From Sindora glabra (lineage: Eukaryota > Streptophyta > Magnoliopsida > Fabales > Fabaceae), in NCBI GenBank assembly GCA_020226215.1, contig CM035233.1:29391150-29455149 (forward strand): a DNA stretch of 64,000 nt. The letters run 5' to 3'. The notes below the pieces were generated by a model that did no database searches, was not told the DNA's origin, and was given only the letters and a program-made list of their open reading frames with translations. Each line of letters opens with the position of its first letter. Positions within the stretch are counted from its first letter, which is position 1. The position numbers and the translations under genes were made by a program. Below, piece by piece: positions 36,803 through 46,823 of the stretch.

Positions 36803-39800
36803 ATGACCAGATCAAAAGTTGCTGAGCCACTGCTATTTGATTTTGAGATCGAGAGAACTTGTCGAAGGAATCGAAAGATACAGAAGCAGTCAATTGTAGA
36901 TCAAGGTGAAGCAATGGCAGATATGAGAGAAGAACAAGACACCAAAGCACTCCGTGACTATGCCACACCAACAGTCATGGATACCATTTCTGGAATCAGG
37001 AGACCACTTGTACCAGCCAACAACTTTGAGATCAAGCCAGCCATAATTCAAATGATGCAAGCAAACCAGTTTGGAGGTTCTCCAATAGAAGATCCAAATG
37101 CACATATAGCCAGCTTTCTGGAAATCTGTGATACATTCAAGCATAATGGCGTTTCTGATGATGCCATAAGGTTGCGACTCTTCCCTTTCTCACTTAGGGA
37201 TAAGGCTAAAAGCTGGTTACACTCTTTACCAGTGGGGAGCATCACTACATGGAACATATTGGCACAAAAATTCCTAGCAAAATTCTTTCCTCCAGCTAAA
37301 ACTGCAAAAATGAGGAATGAAATTGCTTCATTCACCCAACATGACAATGAAAGCCTTTATGAAGCATGGGAAAGATACAAGGAGCTGCTAAGAAGATGTC
37401 CTCATCATGGGCTACCAGATTGGCTACAGTTGCAGACTTTCTATAATGGATTGTCTAATGCTACCAGAACACTTGTAGATGCTGCAGCTGGTGGATCATT
37501 AATGGGAAAAAGCATCGAAGCTGCTATGGAGCTGTTGGAAGAAATGGCAGCAAATGCTTACCAATGGCCTTCTGAACGCAACACTTCAAAGAAAGCACTT
37601 GGAGTCCATGAGCTAGACATTCTAACCACTTTGTCTTCTCAAGTCACCTCTTTATCCAAGCAAGTGAGTTCATTAACAGCTCAAGCAAATGCAATCAGAA
37701 CTCCTGCAGATGCTTGTGATTTATGTGGAGGCCCTCACATGAGCACACAATGCCAAGAAGGAAATCCATTCATTCCTTCTCAACCTGAACAAGCCAACTA
37801 TGTGGGGCATCAAAATCGTCAAAATGATCCTTTCTCAAACACATACAATCCAGGATGGAGAAACCACCCTAATCTAGGGTGGAGGAGTAATCAGAATATG
37901 TTCAAACCTCAAGGGAATTATCAACAGCAAATTCAGCAATCACCACCACAACCAAAGGCGAATTTAGAAGAAGCATTGGCTCAACTAACCATGAATACTT
38001 CCCAATTCATGGTCAGAACAGAAGCTGCACTTAAGAATCAAGAAGCAACCATGCAGAGTCAAGCAACTTCAATAAAAAATCTGGAGGTGCAAATGGGCCA
38101 AATTGCAAGTATGCTGAATTCCAGACAACCAGGCACTTTACCTAGTGACACTGAGAGAAATCCCAGAGAGCACGTAAAGGCTGTTTCATTAAGAAGTGGG
38201 AAGCAGTTGAATGAGCCAGAATCAAGGAAGAAAAATGAAGAAGCTCAGAAAGAAGATGAGGTGATTCCAGGAAGAATGACTTTTCCAGATAATCCTCCAC
38301 CATATGTTCCACCAGTTCCATTTCCCCAAAGATTGGTGAAAGCTAAGCTAGACAAACAGTTTAGCAAGTTTCTGGAGGTGTTCAAGAAGTTGCATATCAA
38401 CATCCCATTTGCTGAAGCTTTAGCCCAAATGCCCAGTTATGCAAAATTTATGAAGGAGATTTTATCAAAGAAACGCAAACTGGAGGATTTCGAAACAGTG
38501 GCCTTAACTGAAGAGTGCAGTGCAATTCTCCAAAAGAAACTACCGCCAAAGCTTAAAGATCCTGGGAGTTTCTGCATACCCTGTACCATTGGAGAGTGTG
38601 AATTTGAAAAAGCCTTATGTGACCTTGGTACAAGTGTGAATTTGATGCCATTATCTGTTTACAAGAAGCTGGGATTGGGAGAAGTGAAACTAACTACCGT
38701 GTTATTGCAGCTAGCAGATCGTTCAATAAAGCATCCACGTGGAGTCCTTGAAGATGTGCTAGTAAAAGTTGATAAGTTCATCTTCCCAGCAGATTTCATA
38801 GTGCTTGACATGGAAGAAGATCAAGAAATTCCTGTCATTCTTGGGAGACCATTTCTTGCAACTGGACGAGCTCTAATTGATGTACAGAAGGGAAAGCTTA
38901 CTTTGCAGATTCAAGATGAGCAAGTGTCCTTCAACATTTTTAAAGCCCTATCTTTTCCTGATGAAGGTGACACCTGTTTTAAGGTTGATTCAATAAGCAG
39001 CTGCACCAGAGAAGTAGTAGATGAAATTTGCTCTAATCAACCTTTAACAGTCAGCATGATGGACACATCTCATACTACTGATCCCAAAATTCTAGAACAA
39101 GTCAGTTATCTCGAAGCCAATTCACCAATTTTCATAAAAAGGCCATTCGAAGATTTGGGAGAAAAACCACCAAAGCCAGTTCCTTCAATTGAAAAGCCAC
39201 CAAAATTAGAGCTGAAAACACTACCCACTCATTTAAAGTATGCTTTTCTAGAAGAAGATTCAGCTTTGCCAGTTATCATCTCATCTGATTTAACTACTGA
39301 AGAAGAAGAAAAGTTGTTGAGGGTGTTAAGACAGCACAAGTCCGCACTAGGATGGTCAATTGCAGATATTAAGGGAATAAGCCCTTCAATCTGTATGCAT
39401 AAAATACTGCTAGAAGAAGACGCCAAGCCCCGTGTGGAACATCAAAGAAGGCTCAATCCAAATATGAAGGAGGTAGTTCGTAAAGAAGTGCTCAAATGGT
39501 TAGATGTTGGCATTATCTACCCAATTTCTGACAGTCCATGGGTGAGCCCTGTACAAGTTGTACCAAAAAAAGGAGGAATGACAGTTGTTCCAAATGAAAA
39601 TAATGAGCTGATCCCGCAGAGAACAGTGACCGGATGGAGAGTTTGTATTGACTATCGAAAGCTCAACAAAGCTACCAGAAAAGATCATTTCCCCTTGCCA
39701 TTCCTAGATCAAATGCTAGATAAATTGGCGGGACAAGCTTATTACTGCTTCCTTGATGGATACACTGGTTACAACCAAATTTTGATTGCTCCTGAAGATC

Positions 39801-42109
39801 AAGAGAAAACAACTTTTACTTGCCCATATGGAACATTCGCCTTCAGAAAAATGCCCTTTGGATTATGCAATGCTCCTGCAACCTTCCAACGGACAATAAT
39901 GGCAATCTTTTCAGATATGGTGGAAAATTTTATTGAAGTATTCATGGATGATTTCTCAGTGTTTGGGGAATCTTTTGATCTCTGTCTAGCTAATCTGCAA
40001 AAGGTGCTACATCGCTGTGTGGAGACTAACCTTGTATTGAATTGGGAAAAATGCCACTTCATGGTGAAAGAAGGTATCGTGTTGGGACACAAAGTTTCAA
40101 TTCAAGGGATTGAAGTTGATTGAGCAAAAATTGAAACTATTGAAAAATTATCTCCACCTGCAACAATCAAAGGCATCAGGAGTTTTCTGGGCCATGCTGG
40201 TTTTTACAGGCGATTCATTAAGGATTTCTCAAAGATCACAAAACCACTATGCAAACTGTTGGAGAAGGACATTCCATTTGTGTTCAATGAGAATTGCATG
40301 TCAGCATTCAAAACCTTGAAGAAAGCTTTGATCTCAGCACCAATCATTGTCGCTCCAGATTGGAATTTTTCATTCGAAATAATGTGTGATGCAAGTGACT
40401 ATGCAGTTGGAGCAGTCTTGGGCCAGAGAAAGAATAAGATTTTTCATGCAATCTATTATGCCAGCCGAACACTCAATGAAGCCCAAATAAATTATGCAAC
40501 AACTGAAAAAGAGCTCCTTGCTGTGGTATTTGCCTTTGACAAGTTCAGAGCATACTTAATTGGCTCCAAAGTCATAGTCTGGACGGATCATTCAGCAATA
40601 AAATACTTGATAGAGAAGAAGGATGCAAAGCCTAGACTAATCAGATGGGTGCTTCTGTTACAAGAATTTGATTTGGAGATCAGAGATAAGAAAGGGACCG
40701 AGAACCTCATTGCAGATCACCTTTCTCGACTTGAACTTCCCAAACTTGAACCAGAATTGCCAATCCAAGAGTCCTTTCCAGATGAGCAACTATTTAATGT
40801 GAGATCATTATCAACTCCATGGTATGCTGACATTGTGAATTATTTAGCAAGTGGGATGATGCCATATAAGCTCTCTGGACAACAAAAGAAGAAATTCTTA
40901 GCCAATGTGAAGTATTACTTCTGGGAAGATCCATTTGTGTATAAACATTGCTCGGATAGAATCATAAGGAGATGTGTTCCAGAAGAAGAAATGACCAGTA
41001 TCCTTTCCCATTGTCATTCATCCCCATATGGCGGTCATTTTGGAGCAAATCGAACTGCTGCTAAGGTTCTTCAGTCTGGATTCTATTGGCCTACCCTATT
41101 CAAAGACTCTCAAGCCTATGTAACCGCATGTGATAAATGTCAGAGAATAGGAAACATCTCTCAGAGACATAAAACCCCATTGACCAACATCCTGGAGGTA
41201 GAATTATTTGATGTATGGGGCATTGACTTTATGGGTCCTTTTCCATCTTCATTCGGCAATCAATTCATTCTAGTAGCTGTGGATTATGTCTCCAAATGGG
41301 TAGAAGCAGCAGCATCTCCTACAAATGATTCTGGAGTGGTTGTGAAATTCTTGAGAAAGAATATATTCACAAGGTTTGGAGTACCTAGAGCAATCATAAG
41401 TGATGGAGGCAAGCACTTCTGCAATCAACAACTTCAATCTGTGCTTACTAAATATGGAGTAACTCACAAGGTGGCAACTCCTTATCATCCACAGACCAGT
41501 GGGCAAGTGGAGATATCAAATAGAGAGTTGAAATGGATTCTTAAGAAGGCAGTGAACTCCAACAGGAAAGATTGGGCAAAGAAGCTAGATGATGCATTAT
41601 GGGCTTACAGAACAGCATTCAAAACCCCAATTGGTACATCTCCTTACCAATTGGTATATGGCAAAGCATGTCATCTTCCGGTCGAATTGGAGCACAAGGC
41701 ATACTGGGCAGTTAAGGCATTAAATTTTGATTTGAAGACAGCTGGTGAAAAAAGGCTAATGCAACTCAATGAACTTGAAGAATTTCGCCAACATGCTTAT
41801 GAAAATGCTAAGCTCTACAAGGAGAAGACAAAAATGTGGCATGATAAAAGAATTATAAGGAAGGAGTTCACACCAGGGCAGAAAGTACTTCTCTATAACT
41901 CAAGGTTAAAACTCTTTCCAGGAAAGTTAAGATCAAGGTGGTCAGGGCCTTTTACTGTGGTTCAAGTTTGGTCGTATGGAACTGTGGAGATTCAAGATGG
42001 TGACAGGAAATTCAAAGTGAATGGGCAAAGATTGAAGGAATACAATAACAGTACATTGAACATCATCAAGACTGTCATCACGCTCAAGGAGCCAGCTGGT
42101 AAGTATTAA
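36803..42109 (+). pseudogene. gag-pol: Athila gag-pol polyprotein with one in-frame stop at the RT/RNase H junction
   Basis: A frame of 1768 codons, homologous end to end with the Athila-A polyprotein. Visible: the Gag core (LRLFPFSLRD, near residue 123), a cysteine knuckle at 305-317 spaced CX2CX3HX4C (one residue shorter than usual), a protease motif DLGTS (D607; DLGAS in Athila-A), reverse transcriptase from ~866 with FMDD at 1047-1050, RNase H with its first Asp at 1196, an integrase zinc domain, the triad D1475, D1534 and E1570, and a C-terminal GPF motif. A TGA at 40121-40123 (codon 1107) stands where Athila-A has Lys, so translation should stop after the RT core and before RNase H and integrase. 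The rest of the frame is intact. The start is ATG 36803, just after a T-rich leader. This copy would need readthrough or help from another copy to move. Confidence 0.94.
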
Positions 42110-42124
42110 AAAAAAAAAAAAAAA
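42108..42124 (+). repeat. A17 run at the gag-pol stop codon
   Basis: Seventeen A residues begin within the TAA stop of gag-pol. Athila-A has none here. It may be simple slippage or a scar at the junction where the accessory module joined pol. Confidence 0.6.
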
Positions 42125-42174
42125 GCAATAGGTTAGAACTTTGTCTAGCTAAAGACGTTAAAGAAGGGCGGCTG

Positions 42175-42192
42175 CTTGGGCGGCAACCCAAG
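42175..42192 (+). other. Conserved post-pol hairpin CTTGGG...CCCAAG (Athila-B)
   Basis: CTTGGGCGGCAACCCAAG lies 65 bases after the pol stop and matches 19897-19914 of Athila-A except for one loop base. It marks the common boundary beyond which the two elements carry different extra genes. Confidence 0.75.
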
Positions 42193-42280
42193 ATTTCTTT
42201 CTCTTCTCATTTCTTTTCTTATTTAAGCACACATCGCACAGCATTTTTCACTCACAATTTCAGCTTTCATCATTTTCATC

Positions 42281-42829
42281 ATGGAGGAATGCCTTGTAAA
42301 GCTTAAGAGCAGATTCCCTACTCTTCCCAAAGATGTGCTCAGGAAAATCTACAACTGTCGACTTGAAAGAATGAGGGCATTTAAGCGTTTGGGTCTTCCC
42401 GAGGACATACGCTGGATTATTGAAGCTAAGGTACGTTTAGCAGGTGAGTTTAATGAATCATTTGTTAGACGTCTGACAGGTATGGGAAGAAGTTCTTACT
42501 CTAAAAAAAGAAGAGCTAAAAGAATGAGAGTCTGTCATAAGTGTGCAAGGTGGAACTGTAATAGGCTCTGTAGGAGTAAAGGAATGATTTCAGTAAATCG
42601 AGAGGACAAAATCCGATTCATAAAGGATGGACTGAGTAAAGAGTCACTGGATAATATTATTCAAACTCTTGAGACGCATCCTAGCGGAGATGTTCATGTT
42701 ATCCTTCTTGATTTAATGAACTTATTCCATACAGAAAAGGAGCGCTACAGTCTTGGGGATCTGACTGTAAAAGATCCTGTTTGCCAGTTTATAAGAAAAT
42801 TGGATGGGAAGCAAATCCTCGGCTCATAG
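42281..42829 (+). CDS. Small basic four-cysteine protein, resembling plant-virus nucleic-acid-binding (NABP) proteins
   Basis: An intact 182-residue ORF inside Athila-B, between pol and the LOG-like gene. A helix-prone N-terminal half leads to a GRSSY motif (69-73), a strongly basic patch KKRRAKRMR (75-83) and a compact cysteine cluster C85, C88, C93, C97 (CX2CX4CX3C) that could bind zinc, then GMISVN (102-107). GRSxY, then an Arg/Lys patch, then CxxC, then a GxS-type motif is the layout of the cysteine-rich NABPs of carlaviruses and relatives, which bind nucleic acids and include silencing suppressors. Cysteine spacing differs from those viral proteins, and the acidic C-terminal half (108-182) has no match I recognise. 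The ATG at 42281 follows a splice-like TTTCAG at 42262 by about 18 bases. An independently evolved zinc-binding protein is the main alternative. The ORF is certain; the viral relationship is an inference. Confidence 0.6.
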   Translation: MEECLVKLKSRFPTLPKDVLRKIYNCRLERMRAFKRLGLPEDIRWIIEAKVRLAGEFNESFVRRLTGMGRSSYSKKRRAKRMRVCHKCARWNCNRLCRSKGMISVNREDKIRFIKDGLSKESLDNIIQTLETHPSGDVHVILLDLMNLFHTEKERYSLGDLTVKDPVCQFIRKLDGKQILGS

Positions 42830-43157
42830 AAGCCGTTTAAGCCGTTACTGAACGAAAAATCAGAGGAAGATGTGAGCCACAATCACAACTACTGTACATA
42901 TGTTTGTCTGCTTTACGTTTCCTTTATCTTTTTATCTTTACAGCTGCTTTTTAACTTTTCGTACATTTATCTTCTTTTTAAGTTTACCTTTTCAGCATCT
43001 TTTTGACTTTCTTTACATTCCGTATTTTACTTTGTTCAGGCCATTATTACACTTGTCAGTTTTGTACAGTATTTTTCTGATATTATCTGATTTGCGTGAT
43101 CTCTTTGTTTCTGCTTTTGTATTATAAAAATGCATTTCAGCAATCACACTTTGCAAA
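42830..43157 (+). other. Pyrimidine-rich spacer between the two accessory genes
   Basis: A T- and C-rich stretch with several splice-acceptor-like sites (TTTACAG near 42943 and GCATTTCAG ending at 43140). The last is 17 bases before the LOG-like ATG, so the second gene could be expressed from a spliced RNA. A 75-codon ORF here is low-complexity and probably chance. Confidence 0.5.
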
Positions 43158-43835
43158 ATGTCTGAGAGCGAGAGTAAAGAGGAGGAAGAGGTCGAAAAAC
43201 CATCAAAATGTGGATTTAAATCTATCTGTGTTTTTGGTGAATCTTTTGCTGGAAAGAATGTAGAATTTCTGCTAGCAGCAACTGAACTTGGTCATGCATT
43301 AGCTGCTAGAAAGATTGCCTGTGTGTATGGAGGAGGGCTTCATAGCTTAAAAGGAAGTGCAGCAATTTCTGCCAACACTGGAGGAAGCAAAATACTGAGT
43401 ATCCTTGTGAATGGTTTAGATGATAAGAAATACGCCATCGGTAAAACAGTAAAGGTTTCAAACTTGCCTCAACGTATAGGATGCATGCTTTACACTGCTC
43501 AAGCCTTTATTGCTTTACCTGGTGGTTTAGAAGCATTAGATGGAATTTCCAGCATTGCATATTGGATTAACTTGAACTTTCATCAGAAGCCAGTAGGTTT
43601 ATTGAATGTTAATGGTTTTTATGATAGTTTGCTATCTTTTTTAGATCAAGCTGTGGAACAGGGATTCATACCCCAAGCGACTCGTCGTGCCATAATGTCT
43701 GCCTCAACTGCTGATCAGCTGATTGACCAATTGCAAAGCTATACACCTAAACTAGATCCATCAGTGAAAAAGAAAGATTGGCAATCTCCAACCAGCAGTC
43801 AGAAGCATGAGCCCGACACCACTCTCCGGTTGTAA
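43158..43835 (+). CDS. LOG (LONELY GUY)-like cytokinin riboside 5'-monophosphate phosphoribohydrolase homologue inside a retrotransposon
   Basis: An intact, intronless 225-residue ORF on the element strand. LOG enzymes release active cytokinin bases from their nucleotides in the cytosol. Matching features in order: ICVFGESFAGKN (23-34; hosts have ICVFCGSS), LGHALAARKI, VYGGG (56-60), a GG-containing turn, the loop with R106, FIALPGG (117-123), KPVGLLNVNGFYDSLLSFLD, an EQGFI block and a YTP near the C-terminus. The length equals plant LOGs plus an acidic 17-residue N-terminal tail and a longer C-terminal tail. The signature PGGxGTxxE is changed to PGGLEALDG (121-129): the Gly-Thr and the catalytic Glu are missing, and the residue after R106 is Ile instead of the usual Lys. 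Normal activity is therefore doubtful. Plant LOG genes have several introns, so capture through an mRNA is likely. The fold assignment is firm; the present function is unknown (dimer poisoning, ligand binding or a new activity are possible). Confidence 0.9.
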   Translation: MSESESKEEEEVEKPSKCGFKSICVFGESFAGKNVEFLLAATELGHALAARKIACVYGGGLHSLKGSAAISANTGGSKILSILVNGLDDKKYAIGKTVKVSNLPQRIGCMLYTAQAFIALPGGLEALDGISSIAYWINLNFHQKPVGLLNVNGFYDSLLSFLDQAVEQGFIPQATRRAIMSASTADQLIDQLQSYTPKLDPSVKKKDWQSPTSSQKHEPDTTLRL

Positions 43836-43930
43836 CTTTCTTTACTCTTGGTTTTACTCCCAAAATTTCTTTTATGTGTGCGTTGTTTATGCATTTCCTT
43901 TTAATAAGTCCTTTTTGCTACTCTGTTGAA
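43836..43930 (+). other. 3' untranslated stretch of the LOG-like gene
   Basis: T-rich sequence between the LOG-like stop codon and the internal hairpin; no coding content. Confidence 0.5.
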
Positions 43931-43967
43931 GACATTGGGGACAATGTCTACATTAAGTGTGGGGGGG
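43931..43967 (+). other. Internal hairpin plus polypurine box (Athila-B)
   Basis: GACATTG-GGGA-CAATGTC is a perfect 7-bp stem with a 4-base loop, followed by AAGTGTGGGGGGG. The same order occurs in Athila-A (23113-23149) and at both 3' ends next to the LTR, so the box looks like a second polypurine tract. Confidence 0.75.
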
Positions 43968-45203
43968 ATTACAAAAAAAAAAATATATTTTTATTTTCGT
44001 AGATTTTTTTGGTAGTAGAACCATGAGATTCATTATAAAAAAGGGGGGATGGCCGAGTAAAGAGCTTTTTACTCTTGATACGCATCCTAAAAAAAAAATT
44101 ATTAAAAAAATATATATATATTTTCCTGCTTATTAGGTTCTTTTCAATAATTTTAAAAGATTTCATAGCATGATTGAACAACTTTCTTACTTCCTAGGAT
44201 TGATAGATTTTGCAATGGATTTTGAGTTGAATTGAGTTGGAAACCTCTAACCGTGAGATTTTGAGCCTATTTGTTGAATCAATATTATATTTCTTGCGTG
44301 TGATATTCACCTGTTAAGTTGTCACTCTAGAACTTGTATGAAATCTGGTTGAGATTACAATTTACATGCATACTCAGATATGATAAAGGCATTTTTTTTC
44401 CTCAGTTTGAACTAAATAGCCAACCCTGCAGTTTTACCATTGATAAACCCCTTTGAGCCTGATTAACCGTTTCTTTGCTTTAACCTATTAATATGTCATT
44501 TAATGAAATATCAATTGTCTTTACTTAACCCTATGGATTAGTAGAGCATTTGAATTTTTGAAAAATGGGTTTTTGACAAAGTGTGAGGGAATATGTATTA
44601 TTAACTTCAACGTTGCAAGGGTTTTTATTCAAAAAAAAAAGAAAAAAAAAAGAAAAACTAAATAAAAATAAAAATAAAAATAAAAAAAAGAGAGAAATTG
44701 ATGAGAATCGTGGGCTGCTATGTTAAGATAAAATTATTTAGAGATTACCCATGTTTTAATTGCTCTATTAATTTCTCTCCTTACTTCAACCTTTCATATC
44801 CCTGTTTTATCTTTCCTTTACCTTGGCCTCATTACAACCCTTAATAAGACCTTTTGATTTGAAGTGTGCATGTAAATCAGGTAGTGGAGATTGAGAATTT
44901 ATGCAAGCCTATGGTAGTGCAATCTTTAATAGGATGAATTTGAGTGAAACACTTGCCAATAAACATTTTAGAGAGGAAAAGTTCCAGTGATTATATCAAT
45001 CTGATTCAATCCTTCTCAAATGAAGTTGCAATTTCTTTTTGATTTTATATGTCAAGATTTGTTGATTCATGAATGCTATGATATCTTTGTACTTTAATTA
45101 TCTTTCTTATGTTTTTCTAACTATCTCATGGGTAGATTAGTACTAACATTAGCATTAGTATTAGTTTTCTTTTATTTTGTGTTTGTCCGAGGACGTCCAA
45201 CAG
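43968..45203 (+). other. AT-rich non-coding spacer before the 3' LTR of Athila-B
   Basis: Contains A-rich runs (43973-43984, 44630-44695). The block at 44881-44952 matches Athila-A (from 24178) and 44760-44890 matches the decayed Athila-like remnant near 55860-55990. No gene is seen. Confidence 0.7.
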
Positions 45204-45220
45204 CTAAGTGTGGGGGAATT
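45204..45220 (+). other. Polypurine tract of Athila-B
   Basis: CTAAGTGTGGGGGAATT abuts the 3' LTR. An imperfect hairpin with an AGGA loop (TTGTCCG-AGGA-CGTCCAA) lies just upstream at 45183-45200. Confidence 0.85.
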
Positions 45221-46818
45221 TGATACGTAAAATATTTACATATTTATTTTCCCTTGTATGATGCATTTTTGGATGTTATCTTGTTAAATTAAATAAATTT
45301 AGTTGCATTTTGTGAATGGATCTTGAATTTGAAATGAAATCAAATATTTTAGATAATGCTGTAATCCGACACTGTTTCAGGTTTTAGGCCATATCTGGAG
45401 TTCTGGATGTCCGATTGGTCTGTTCTTTATATGGATGGAAAGCTAAGAAGAAGCCCTAAAACTTTCATGTTTTAAGAAAAGCCCAGTTCGGGACCTAAGG
45501 ATCTCAAATTCTGCTTGGAAGATGAAACAGTGATTCTGACGGAATCTGACATATGGCTACTAATCTAATCACAACTTGAGCTAGATATGTCCAAATTAGG
45601 AGTTCTTTATATGCAAATTGAATAGAAGATCCATCCCTACAACTCCTATGTTGACATAAAGATGTAAATCAGCCATTTCGGTGGTCAAAAGTTGCCAACA
45701 AAGTGAAACAACTTGTGCTGCGAAAATAAAAAATGTTGGCTGCGTGTGATTGGTAGCAACTTGTCAAATTGGATGGCTTGCAACTGGTTTATTTACCTAT
45801 AAATAGGTGGAAGTAGAGAGCATTCAGGATTCCAAGCATTGAATCATTCATTCATGCATCTTAGATAGTAGTTCATGCAATTTTAAGTTCTTGTATGCCT
45901 CCTACATGGATGGTTCTACCTCCTAATGGATGGATAATATTTTTATTTTCATGCATTTGTAATTATAATTTTGTGTTCTCCTCCTACATGGACGGTTCTA
46001 CCTCCTAATGGATGGATAGCTTTTATATTTTCATGCATCTGTAATTATAATCTTGTGTTCATGAATGTGATGATGTTTTTATTCTATGTTTGTGTTTAAT
46101 TTCATTATGTTCTAATTTTTCATCTTCCTAGGGTGATGACGTAACTTGATAATAATGGATTGAATTCTAATCTATTGAAACTAATTTCGTTTTTACTTCC
46201 TAGATTGAGTTTTAATTATTGCTCTTAATGCTTTCAATTGATTGGCCACCTTTTGAATGAACTCAATATGTGTGTTGAGACCGGAAGGAGATACATGTGT
46301 ATGGAACCTATAATTAAAATCGTAAATTGCATATGAAATAGGAATATATTCATATGGTTTATGTAGTCTTAATGAGTTCCATAAATCCTAATGCATGATT
46401 AGTTGTTTTAATTCACATAGGAATATAGTGGATTAGCAATTAATTATAGAATTACTTGACCTTGGAAGAGGCTAGTAATTAATTTAGGGAAACTCGACTA
46501 TCAATTAAGGAAGTTAAAATTGGATTAGTGTAGATAGGTGATTCAATCCGAAATTATTAAGTGAAGTCTGATCCCTAGGTCTTTTATTCATCTTCATCTT
46601 TACTCCAATTGCATCCATATTTATTTTAAGTATTTTCTGCATACATCTTTATTTAATTGCTTCAAATCCAACTTAACAATTTGCCAAATAGTGTTAGGAT
46701 TATAAATTTTGGTACTTAGTGAAACAATCCTCGTGGGAACGATACTTACTTATCACTTTATTACTTGTTTACGATAGTGTGCACTTGCGTTAATTGATAA
46801 ACCATTTCACACGTAACA
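45221..46818 (+). repeat. 3' LTR of Athila-B (1598 bp)
   Basis: Same length as the 5' LTR with 8 substitutions by eye. Ends ACGTAACA directly before the CATCT duplication. TATA box at 45798-45805. Confidence 0.95.
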
Positions 46819-46823
46819 CATCT

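Larger units (their letters stand above)
35071..46818 (+). mobile_element. Young Athila-lineage retrotransposon carrying two accessory genes (Athila-B), 11.7 kb
   Basis: Two LTRs of exactly 1598 bp (TGATACGTAAAA...ACGTAACA) with 8 substitutions and no gaps by eye are flanked by a perfect duplication CATCT (35066-35070 and 46819-46823). Order: LTR, tRNA-Asp primer site, gag-pol, hairpin, a viral-NABP-like gene, a LOG-like gene, an internal hairpin with polypurine box, a spacer, the polypurine tract and the LTR. At 0.5 percent LTR divergence the insertion is recent, on the order of a few hundred thousand years at commonly used plant rates. gag-pol has one stop codon, yet both accessory genes are intact. 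No ATHILA-type ORF is present; the accessory genes occupy its place. Confidence 0.95.

Noticed and set aside
42900..43127. A 75-codon ORF between the two accessory genes, possibly a membrane protein
   Set aside because: It is a Phe/Leu/Ser-rich reading of a T-rich spacer with no conserved feature. A chance ORF is more likely.
43158..43835. The LOG-like gene as an ordinary host gene that a retrotransposon landed beside
   Set aside because: It lies between pol and the polypurine tract of one element with matching LTRs and target duplication, on the same strand, and without introns. A host gene would sit outside the LTRs.
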